In this document: positions 35,017 through 45,689 of the stretch, piece by piece | How positions within the stretch are numbered: the first letter of the stretch is position 1 | Layout of the letters: every line of letters begins with the position of its first letter | Assembly (NCBI GenBank): GCA_025174535.1 | Contig: JALBUN010000049.1 | Coordinates: 744,001 to 808,000, forward strand | DNA length: 64,000 nucleotides | Origin: Cantharellus purpuraceus | Lineage: Eukaryota > Basidiomycota > Agaricomycetes > Cantharellales > Hydnaceae | Reading direction: 5' to 3' | The notes under the pieces: model-generated | Told to the model about the DNA's origin: nothing | What the model saw: only the letters and a program-made list of their open reading frames with translations | Databases searched by the model: none | Position numbers and translations under genes: made by a program

Positions 35017-38000
35017 GGCACGGACTTGATCAGCCCCGCCTATACTTTTGGACCTTGTTAGTAGCGGCGTATAATTTTTTTCTTGACGTATTCTCGTCTT
35101 TTACATCTCTTGAGAGGCTTTCGGGTTGGCGTCACATTTACTTTTTCTCATGACATTTTCCTTCGTCATTCTCATTTACACTGGCATTTTCATGTCTTGT
35201 CTATTAGACGCACCACACGCCGCTACCATACGTTTCATCTCTCCTTACATAGTACCAGTATTAGTGTGTCTCACAACAAGTAAAACATTATTCTATTCAC
35301 ATTGTTGAGGTATATAGTGCTGTGTCAAAACTAATTTCATGTTGCATCAGCACGTGAGTGGCAGAACGAGTCGCTTCTGAAACTCCGTATACTCTTCTAC
35401 GGCTTTGAATGAGCCGATTCTATAGGCCTGTCCATTTTGGGACTATATATACGCTCTGCTTTTGTTCTTATCTATCTGTATACAGCTCACGCCGAACAAC
35501 ACAATTGAATGAGCACTGGCCAGTGCTGACAGTTGCATGGGTGGCTAAACGAACATTTTCGTCCTGGGATGGTTCAAAAATTTGACTCGTAGGCTGCTAT
35601 CTATGTTGTTGCTCCCGCAGACTACCTCATACATAATAGGATCTCGTTGCCTAAAGTGCAGCACTATCGAACGTTCGTCCTGGGGTGCCCTTTTTGGCAG
35701 CGTTTGACTGTTGGTAGAACCAGGCATTGGTGTCGGGGGCCCCATGATACGTCAAGCGATTCAGAGCAAACAAATGGGACGCGAGGGTGTACCTCTGGAT
35801 CGTCTCTTGACGTTGCGTTACTATAAGAAGCATTATTACCCTACTGCGCGGATCCGACTTTTTATTGTCCCAAGCGACCAGTCTGTTTTCGACATGTTGG
35901 CCCTTTTTGCAGATGCCCCTAGCCCACGTATGTCATCGAGCTCAAGAGCTTCTCAGAAGCAGGATCCGCCACGGTGGTAAATATACTGCAACCCCTTCAC
36001 GATCCATCCATCCATATGCAGAACAGCCCTGGCCAACGTGACCAAACAAACCCATGCCGATGCTAAAATGCTCTGCAAAGTCGGTGTGTTTTCATCTGTT
36101 TGTGAAGACTCCTGAAGCTGTGGTTCGCCTTCTTGCTTCGCCCCCAGTTATCACTTCTGTCCCTGGAACCATAGCAAATGAGCCGTATCTAATTCGCCCC
36201 TCTCCTTTTTTGTCTGTCCTCCAGGAGTATCACACCATTAGTTGCCGGAGGGTGATATCTGGTGACATTCATCGAGTGGTAGCAAACGGGCCATCCTGCT
36301 GCGGCAAGCCTCCCCTAGGCCTCGCCACGTCAGACTGCTTGACTGTGCCAATTCCACGCCCAGATTCTCCCAGAAGACTTCCGACTCCACAGACAAGATC
36401 CACGTCCGATATATGGGACTGTCCGCGGTCTCTTGTATTCCCGTCAACCCTGTCTATCTCCCTCATACCGCTTTTGCGCATCGACTAAAAGTGGCTATCA
36501 CTGATTCAGACTCACTCGATCTAAGGGAAGTATACTTACAATGAGCGACGACCTCCGGCTTGTCCCAACAGTTCATTTCATCTCACGGCACTTTATAGAC
36601 CCAGGCAATCACTCACACTCCCGCGTCTCGAGTATCAATTCAATTCTTCGAGTTTCTAGCAAAAATGCACCATCTGCATGCCGTCACTGTTATGATGATC
36701 CCCTCGTCTCCTCAACCCTGCATGCAGTGGTCCTTTCTCTTGTCTACTCCCCGATCGCATTGTGCAACCCTGAGCCCCTGGTGACTCACGTCCACTTTCT
36801 CTGTACCAATACCCACGATCAAGGTACCTGCCTCTCTACCATGACTGCCCCCCGAACACTCGCATCCCAGTTTAATTTTTTGGCTTTGTGTATTCTGTGT
36901 AATTTCTCGGACACCTTGGCAGAACATCTTGTTACAGTAAGGTTTACATCTCCCGGCACTTCCTACATCCTCCACACGAATGGCGCTCACGGTTTTTTTA
37001 GTTCAATGTACCCCTTATTCGATCACTGAGCTCCGTATTTTTGCAGGGCTGATTTTATATGTGAGTTATGCGGCGCACTCTGTCTCTCCCGACCCGAGCA
37101 CAGTGTCACCCTCGCCGGCGACATGCGTGTGGTTGCTTGCCTCCCCGCCGCATGGATATCTTGACCAATCGAGACGCGGGACTACCTCAGGTTTGTTATG
37201 TTCGGCTGTTCAACACCGATTATATAACTATGCCCACTGCTGAGCTCGCTCGGTGCTTGCGATTGAGCCATGGCGCATCTCCTACATTTGCAACAAAATG
37301 TGACCACTGGCAGAGTTTCAGACAACGGTATATCTTGATTGATCGACGACCTGATCGGTTACCACCATGGCTTCACATCAGAATATTCCGCTACTATCCC
37401 TCATATCTCTCACTCTGATGCTATCCGAAAATGCCAGCGCTGCACAGCTGCATGGCTGGGAACCGGTCGTGTCATTTTCAAAGTAAGCCGCTGTGGCTGG
37501 AAGCGGGTGCATGCTCCACGGGAGATGGGGCTAGCATGATCGAAATCGCGCCGTCTGCAGAAAAAAAAAAAGATACGGAACCACACTTCTCATTGCGTTA
37601 AACGAAAGGATGGCTACCATGAACTTTCATGAACTCTCATCACCGCTTTGTGAAGACCACTGTTTCGCTGAGTGCAACCGCGCTGCCTGGAAGACCCAAC
37701 ACCCTCTGGGCCAGCTTCTGAGGCAGGGTACGACTCCATGAATAGACTACGTGTATGTCAAGAAATTCCACAATGAGGGGTCGTCTCATATAAGCGCTTT
37801 TTCGCAACAAAGCCCGTTGGCTTACCCTCCGCATCATAAATAATGCAGTATCCCGCGATTAGCCACCTTGTTTTTACCATGTATTTTTATTATATGCATT
37901 TGCTAAATGATAGCAGCAATATAACAACTGAGGCAGATGATCAACGTCAACGACCAGGCAGTCCCTCTTGCATGCCCCGTTCTCGTGTTTATGAACATTC

Positions 38001-38528
38001 ATAGAATGTTCACACGCTCTCCACATTGAGCGCAGGAATTTATAAATACGTGTCGATTTACCTCTTGTCCATCACATTCCATGTGTCCAAGTAAATCAAA
38101 CTAGCTTACCAGGCATATAATAGCTGTCGGTGGGCGCCGCTCAAGATGCATACGGAAATGGCACCTGTCACATCAGGCTTCAATGAGCTGGCGGCGAAAG
38201 ACGCGATGAATGGCATGTCAACCGATGCTGTGAGAAAACCTTGCTAAGTACAGACGGCATTGTGAATTGTTTGGTGAAGGAGGAATGGAGGACGTTGCAA
38301 ATTGACGAGAGGAACTTCGATTTATGATGGAATGCCTCGTGTACCCGTGACTAATATTGGGACCTAGGTATAATAAATTAAGGGTGTTCGCCCCGATGTT
38401 TTCTAGAGTGCAACAACTTTTTATGTAAACCCGGTCCGTATATGTGGCTCAAATATCGGCAGAGGGTGCGCCTTTAGAAATGAAGGGAAATGGGGTCAAT
38501 ACATCTGAAGACCGGAGATGACCCGAAA
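35017..38528. other. Gene-poor region
   Basis: 3.5 kb with only short unrelated frames on both strands (for example 35711-35980, 36054-36488 and 36541-37029), none with family resemblance or a convincing splice model. There is no clear terminal repeat, LTR or transposase motif by eye. It may hold decayed mobile sequence or non-coding transcripts. Confidence 0.5.
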
Positions 38529-41036
38529 TCAACTGACTTCGGTATTAAATACAACGCCTGGCCAAAGGAGTCACCGGGTCAGTGGTGTATCAACAGGATG
38601 ATCGAAATGCTTACGGTCCAGTGGCAGCACCGAGCTGTCAGAGAAGAGGAGGAATAAGTACTTGAGAGTTTCGCTCTGCAGAAAGACAGTTATTGTTTTG
38701 CTTTGTCACAGGTAGACATGTTTACCATCAAAAACGTTTCCATTTTGTCCTCATGTTCAACGGGGATGCCATCGACGTTGAGGATGGCAGCATAACCACC
38801 ACCTGGCACTTTACAGTGTTCCTCGATTGCAGAGAATATCTCCCAACCCCAATTACGATACTTTTGATCACCAGTCAAGCGATATGCTATGAACAGTGAT
38901 TCCACAGTCTCGGGTCTGTCATGCGTCAGAAACTCTCTGAGTAGCTCCTAGATAGGACCGACTCACCGCAAAATATAACGGGCATCATAAGGAACAGATC
39001 CTCTGACGAATGCATAACATTAGAGAAATAGATTACAGAGATAAAAAGTCCCCCCACTGAGCGCCCTTGATATACCAATCGCCAGTGACGAGTGATGAAA
39101 CACTCAAGGGATCACTAGGCAACCGGAAATGTACTATTTCGGGTGATAAATGTCTATTGAAGAAAGATCAGTCTGGTGCGGTGGGAGTAGTTTAAAATCC
39201 TGACATACGTGCGTGTGTCGTGCGTGGCCATACACGTCTTGATCAGTTCGACACCCGTGTTCCAATCACGCAATTGCGTTGGTGATAGCTCCAAGGGTTT
39301 GGGAGGGATGCTGGCATGTGCACCATCTGTTGCTCCAAGCATTAATGACCCACCAATGAAGCACACGAGGTGATCCTGCTTCGGAACCAATCTCCACGAG
39401 CTGTTGTCAAGTTAGTAGAACGTGAGCGACGATATCATGTCAAACTACAAGGTACATCACCTACATCTCTCCCCCGTTTGTGCGTTCCGGAATCAGCTCA
39501 GAGGTGTAAACGAGTTTGTCATGCATAGAGCGTTTGATTAGATGGTCGTGAATGGCCGTCATAGCGTCGTCATACATCTACGCCCCTCAGTTCGGATCAA
39601 TGCTGTGAGGAAAATACCACCTACTTCACGGTAGACGGATTCCCGTCGCGACTATGGTCGTTGTTAGATAAACGCTAACGATGAGTTGCACATAAACGCA
39701 CAGTTTGTAGATACTGTTTTAGCAGGTACTCATAGTAAGAATCCCCGCGAGACCCAAGACGAATGGCGGATGTGACGAATTGCCCTAGGTCCGGACTGCG
39801 CCATTGTAAGATATAGGCCATACCAGACGTTATGTACTGACGATATAAAAATAGGGGCCAAGCCAGGCGCATTACGTGCGTTTTTCATAACACTCATAAC
39901 CTGTGAAGCAGACGGGAAGTGAGATCTTTCAAATTCCTACATTACAGTGAAGATGACCTTTTCAACAGCTTTCCAGTACGTGTCGTCATCTGTTAGATAG
40001 CTAAGATACTTGAATTCCAGTTGAAGAGTCCCGGCCTCGGCTGTGCTGCTAAGTCCATTGTTGTCACGGTCAGGGACGCCCTTCCGTTGACCTAGGTTGA
40101 CCATTGACCACGGTACACCAGAAGGCGAGTCGAAAACAGGCATAATTCGGTCAGCTAGTTCAACAGCTCGCTCAAGGTACACGGTTGCATTGGTGAGGTA
40201 GTGTGCTGAGAGTAGCCCTCCCAATACTCGAATAGTTGTCTGTTTTGAAGCATGATAATGGTTTCTCTGGAAGGTAGGCGAATGCGTACCTCAAATGTAT
40301 TATAATTCCCATCGCGATTGAAATCGAGCCTTTTCTCCACCCACTCACGAGCTCGCTGCTCTTCGTCGTACAGACCCATAAGGACCATCGTGTCGATAGA
40401 ATCGACGACAGTGTAGCCGATTCCTCCAGCATCCGAGAGATTCGTCCCCTCTCTACTAATTGGGTGGTATTCGTCCTGTCCAAATGCATCTCTCTCTTTG
40501 TGTAGTTTAAGTGATCTTGTGAGTTATTGCAACACTGTCAACAGCTCACCGTATGCGCCCCAAGCATGCTGGATGAGAAGTTATAAAGATCATCTCTGAG
40601 GCTCTGAACAAGCAATCACCTTGAATGCATTCACAACAGCATCACGTCTAGGCACATCTGTGATGATGCTGACGTTCTGTCTTTCTAATTCTGATAATTC
40701 CGATGCTGCGCCGTCCCCAAACTCGTACCATGGCTCAATGAGTTGCTTCGCCAATTCAGGGTACTTCAAGCAGCGGTCAGCTTTCCTAATGGAAGAGGAC
40801 ATGCGTTAACACCTTGTTAATGAAAAGGAAGAGGAATCCTATAAGGATCACGAAGGCGAGAGGGTAGACATTTGACCGGATTCGCGACTTGTCCGATGAT
40901 TGTGTCAGTGTCCGATACGAGAAACATAGGTGTTCCGTCTAACCTGGAATGGTTTGCGTGGACTGTCAGTCTCTGCCGTAGTGGCCTGCACTGGTGCCTC
41001 CTTTCGTCGACGCTCTCTTAATCGTGGCTGTGACAT
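38529..41036 (-). CDS. Class I alpha-1,2-mannosidase (glycoside hydrolase family 47)
   Basis: Secretory-pathway enzyme that trims alpha-1,2-mannose from N-glycans. Start at 41036, a short basic cytosolic tail (MSQPRLRERRRKEAPVQ), then a signal anchor (NVYPLAFVILIGFLFLFINK), so a type II membrane protein of the ER or Golgi. Catalytic-domain blocks in order: HAWGAYERDAFGQDEYHPIS, VVDSIDTMVLMGLYDEEQRA, STAEAGTLQLEFKYLS, RLGSRGDSYYEYLLKQYLQT, VPKQDHLVCFIGG, FIAYRLTGDQKYRNWGWEIF and VEHEDKMETFLMSETLKYLF. About ten introns. The C-terminus is odd: after FSDSSVLPLDR the family sequence VVFNTE is present, but the frame then stops at 38529 before the usual AHP.PIF end. A missed last exon or a true truncation are both possible. 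Confidence 0.88.
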
Positions 41037-42046
41037 AACCACTTCATTATAAGCGACCGCTTCCTAACTTGTAATGACTGGGCACGATCAAGGCTCTGTC
41101 TACTAGTCTACTAGTAATCATATTTCTTATCTATCTACAAATACGGCTCGTCAGTTTCATTTGCGACCTCATGAGCATAATGCGTTGGCAAGACCAGCAC
41201 TTCCTATCCTCCCTCTGAGTCCCTTGTGCATAGTAGTTTGAAGACAGCCGTCGATGTCTGTTGCACACGCAGCGCGAGGGTTACAGTGCACCACTCATTT
41301 GTTTCATAGGGCAATTCTTCGCGCAGTATAACAAAATGGTTGATAAGAATTTAACCCTGGCAGAAGAAGGCATATCAAATCGTCTCGTCGATTCCCAACG
41401 CGAAGTATGCCTAGGATAGTGTCCGGACTCCACCAAAAGAAGGGAAACACAGGGGACGTAAGCAAGAGCACCGATTATGAGTTGCCTTATCTATGGCAGC
41501 GCAGATGATCATGTTGCTTTGGGCGACGCTTGCCCATCCACCATTCTTAAACCAGTATCGAAGCGCGACACCAAGGCCATGCATGACTCGGAGCTGACAC
41601 TATGACCACCACTGCACATAAATATGATAGAAAGCCATGCCGAGGTGGTAGCTGACTAGAAGCCGCCATTCTGGAGCACCCAGTTACTTGATTCATCATC
41701 GGGCCTCGTTGCTTGCTGTTGAAGCACTAGGTTCGCATATGCATGATCACTCATCGGTGGGCTGCCTGGATGCTCCGGTGGGCCATATACACTGCTGCAT
41801 AGCAAACCTATATGCATGACAGGGAGATTGGCCAAAAGATTTGGATGGCATAGGGTGGCTAGGAAAGTGCTAGACGGTGCCTGGTCTGCATAGACATGGC
41901 ATGAAGGGAGGACGGAATGGTGGTGAAGGCTGGAGTTGAGCTATATAGCCTTATATTCGAATGGGCGTGACATCACGCTACATGGATGTCCTCGGTCGTG
42001 CGCGTGATGGCGCCGCTCCCCCTAAATCCTTCTGAAGCCAACTATC
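41037..42046. other. Divergent intergenic region
   Basis: 1 kb between the mannosidase start (minus) and the xanthine dioxygenase start (plus), so it holds both promoters. A CTATATAG element at 41941-41948 is a possible TATA box for the plus-strand gene, about 100 bases upstream. No coding frame. Confidence 0.5.
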
Positions 42047-43722
42047 ATGACCATCAAAGTGGAACCGTTCTCTCTGCCGCCAACGGCTGATCCAGAGAAA
42101 TTCAGCGAATTCGGAAGAGTAGTGACTGGTATAAACCCTACGAAGTTGTCTGACAGCGAATTCAAGGAAGTTGAGAACTTGCTGTATAAGGTAAGTAGTG
42201 ATGTCCAGGCTATTCAACCAATCTCGTTATCCTGGTCCGTGTAGCACAGTATTCTTCTGTTCAAGAATGTGGATTTGTCACCTGATGATCAATATGCCCT
42301 GACCAAAGTGAGCTGGGCCGTCGCCATGTAGTCGACGTTCAGACTTATTTGACTTATCTCAGGCATTTGACCCATCTTCAGAAAGTTATGGCCATGGGAA
42401 CAACAAGACAGAAGGCACAAAAAAGTCCATTCTACATCCAGATCTCAAGACCATTCCTCGCGTACCCCAAGTACAACTTATTGGCAACGGAATGGTTTAC
42501 GATCATGAGGGTTTAGCTGAGGTTTGATTTTATCTTGTTTTCATCTCATGGTTGTCCAGATATAATTCCCTATAGGCGAAACTGAAACATCCACATCATC
42601 GGTCGTTTCATAAGACTGCCATCTCCGATGAGGATGAGGCGAAAGGCTATACTCGATTTTACCGTTGGTCAGGGTCACATTAGCCAATCCTTTTGTATTT
42701 GACCCACTTCTACATAGGCACATTGATGCTGCGCTTTATGACCTTTCACCGTATGTGTCCTTCGAGAATATCTTTGTATTGATCCCCATGTCCTGCACAG
42801 GCCAAAGGCAACTACCCTTTATGCTCTGAATGTTCCCCAAGGTCCTCCTCAAGTAGTGAGATATGATGATGGCACCGGGGATGTATTGCCTGTCCCATTG
42901 GGAACAACAGCGTGTGAGTAGGCCCTTAACAGGATATTTGTCGAGCGAGAACTCATAGTGAGACGTCAGTCACTTCCGGGATCAACTCCTTTAATATTTT
43001 ACCGCCAGCCCTCAAGTCCTTTGCCATTCGTTCTCGAGTTCGATACTCTCCTCACCCTTATGTCTGGATGGCACCAGCTCGTGCGCTCCCGACAGGACTT
43101 GGCATTGTTTCAGAAGGCCTTGAGCTACCTTTGAACGAACTTCCCCAATGGGATGAAACTAAGATCAAGACTTTTCCCATGGTTCGCATTACACTCATCC
43201 TGTGATACGTAGTTGACCTAGCAGCGTGATTAGGTCTGGAAGAATCCTGTTACAGGGACTCTCCATTTACAAGTGCACCCCTGTGGTGTTTCAGAAGTTT
43301 TTGTCGATCCGCTACCTGCAGGTAATGCAGGTAAGAGCAAGGACGGAGCCATATACCCCGATGGTGCACATGTGACGGATCTGGTTGAAGTCCGACGAAT
43401 ACTGTATGACATGCAGCGGCCAGGTATAGCTCCAAGTGTGAGTGCGATTGTAATTGGATGTATAATATGACATCATCTCATACTTTGATGCTTAGCTGGT
43501 TTATCCGCACGACTGGTGAGCTTTCTGGAGACTTCAACCTTGACACAATCTTAGCATTATAGGCATGAGAAAGATTTGGTCATTTTCCACAATCGGGGCG
43601 TCTTGCACACCGTCGTCGGCGCTTTCAAGCCCGATCAAGTCCGAGCCTTCCACCAGTGCAATTTGGCGGCTTCGGACGATCCTCAAGGCCCAAGTGCAGA
43701 GGATGTTGACCGATTTGCATAA
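42047..43722 (+). CDS. xanA: Alpha-ketoglutarate-dependent xanthine dioxygenase (XanA type)
   Basis: Fe(II) and 2-oxoglutarate enzyme of the TauD/TfdA fold that hydroxylates xanthine to uric acid, a fungal replacement for xanthine dehydrogenase in purine breakdown. Start at 42047 (MTIKVEPFSLPPTADPEKF), many small exons. Blocks typical of XanA: FDPSSESYGHGN, SILHPDLKTIPRVPQVQLIG, TRFYRWHIDAALYDLSP (the HxD iron ligands), VRYDDGTGDVLPVPLGTT, RYSPHPYVWM, VWKNPVTGTLHLQVHPCG, YDMQRPGIAPS and DLVIFHNRGVLHTVVGAF with the distal His ligand, then QCNLAASDDPQGPS and TAA. A general TauD-type sulfonate dioxygenase is possible, but this run of blocks fits XanA best. Confidence 0.85.
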
Positions 43723-43988
43723 GACATATATATGCATATAGCAAGGAAGGCCAGGCTTTGTTGGCAGTTTTTGATGAAATTGTTCTGGAATCGACTGATA
43801 TATCCTTGTCTGTACCAAAACTGTACAACCGTTTTTCCTCTTGTTGTAGAATGCGGACATCGCATGTAGGGATGTTTTGTCTCCGTAAGCTTGATAGTGT
43901 GATAAGTCTTGGCGTGCTCGCCTAATACACAATGGGACGATGAGTGTATTCCGCCCTGCACGCGCCTTGCACTATACTTCCTTCTTCC

Positions 43989-45258
43989 ATGAAGACGCAC
44001 CAGTTGCGCACGTACCCAGCACCTGGCACCGAAATCAGGCCCAGAGAGTATACTGCGGAACAGCTTGAGGACATTGACGCGTTGCGGGAGGTCAGTATTT
44101 CGTCGGTTTGCAAAATGCCACTGATCAGTTACGATGGCAGTACGCCCGATCAATACAATTGCCACGAGATGATCCGTATCATGTATGGGAGGAGCGTTGG
44201 CTGGACTGGCCTGACTGTTGTGGAAGATACATGCGTGCTTCCAAATGGAGATTTGACGAGGCCAAGCGACGAATCAAAGGAACGTTGGAGTGGCGAAGGG
44301 AGTATAAGCCAGATCTAATCAAGCCAGAGGATGTCAGAATCGAGAGTGTGACAGGAAAGATGTGAGAGTTGGCCTTATGCGACATGGCACCGACTAATCC
44401 TCTCGTCGCAGTGTCATCAATGGCTTTGACGTAGATGGGAGGCCGATTTTGTACATGCGACCTGGGAACGAGAACACAACTCCTTCTCCACGTCAAATCC
44501 AGCATCTGGTGTTTTGTTTGTATGTGAAACTTGACATCCACATGTGTAGTCTTATTGGGGTTATGCATCATGTAGAGAGCGCGCCATCGAGTTCATGCCT
44601 CCAGCTCAAGACTCTCTAGTAATCATAGTCGATTACAAGAGTGCCACTCTTCGCACTAATCCGTCTATTAGCACGGCCCGTAAGGTACGGTGGTTATTCT
44701 TTCCGTCTATAGTTGCTGACAATCTACATGACTCGTTAAGGTGTTAAACATCTTGCAAAACCACTACGTGGAACGACTTGGCCGTGCCATTGTCGTCAAC
44801 CTACCCATGCTACTCAGTTTCTTCTACAAAGGCATTTCACCGTTTTTGGACCCAGTAACAAAGGACAAGGTTAGAGTGAATATCACTTTTCTTGATCATC
44901 TCTGAACTAAAATCATCCACCCAGATGCGTTTCAATCCGGATTTACCATTGTTAGTTCCAAGAGAACAACTCGACGCCCAGTTCGGTGGCGATAACGAGT
45001 ATGAATTTGAGGCGGACAGCTATTGGCAACAAGTTCTTGAGTTGGTTGCGAATGCGTTTTATTATTACAGTTCCACTAATGTCGTGGTTTAACAGTCGTT
45101 GCGGAATGCGAAAGGATGGTACTAGAATGGATTTTCCTGTACGGGACGAGAAGTCCATCATAACATTTGGAGCAGAGGCAGAGAAAACACTGGCAATTGA
45201 TACTAAAGCCACGACAGGGTACGAAGCCAGCCAAATATCGCGCTCATGCCCTACCTGA
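43989..45258 (+). CDS. Sec14-like CRAL-TRIO lipid-transfer protein
   Basis: Cytosolic phosphatidylinositol/phospholipid transfer protein of the CSR1/PDR16 kind. Start at 43989 (MKTHQLRTYPAPGTEIRPRE). The N-terminal CRAL-TRIO helix bundle is RYMRASKWRFDEAKRRIKGT then LEWRREYKPDLIKPEDV. The lipid-binding lobe gives VINGFDVDGRPILYMRPGNE, RAIEFMPPAQDSLVIIVDY, LQNHYVERLGRAIVVNLPML and FYKGISPFLDPVTKDKMRF, then LVPREQLDAQFGGDNEYEFE and DSYWQQVLE. About five introns. The 3' end is uncertain: after WQQVLE one acceptor gives VAECERMVLEWIFLYGTRSP and a stop near 45163, another a frame open to 45258. I give the outer limit. Confidence 0.85.
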
Positions 45259-45689
45259 GCGTTATCTGGAAACAGCTCAACCGCATCTCTAGTGGACGAT
45301 ACGACGTTGAGGCCGCAGAGCTCGGAGTATCTTGATATGTCGATGCCGAAGGTGCACGGAATATCGGATCCGAATAACCTTGTACTGCAGTCAGTTTAAA
45401 TGCATCGCTTGTCTATGTTCAATCTTGTATTTACTGGTATATACCGGTAAGTAGTACTTATTAGTCGAGTGCCGCCCGTGGGTGGCGCAGTCCGCCAGCG
45501 CCTCGGCTCGTCGACATTCGAGCGTGACCAAATTTCTTGCAACCGTCAAGGCATCCGTCGCTGCATCCACGCAACAATACCCAACGTGTATCAGGTGGTT
45601 AGCCACGCGCATTAATCAACTAACACTTCTTTGGACAGCCAGATTTGTGTTCGTCGGTATATCAGAGTCTAACTTGCCTAGTCACCTCA
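45259..45689. other. Intergenic region
   Basis: Between the Sec14-like gene and the TPR-like gene. A plus frame (45482-45727) is open but looks like 5' leader rather than protein; it overlaps the start of the next gene in another frame. Confidence 0.4.

Noticed and set aside
43534..44165. Minus-strand frames of 130-160 codons between the xanthine dioxygenase and Sec14-like genes
   Set aside because: They overlap the last exons of the former and first exon of the latter on the other strand and lack motifs.
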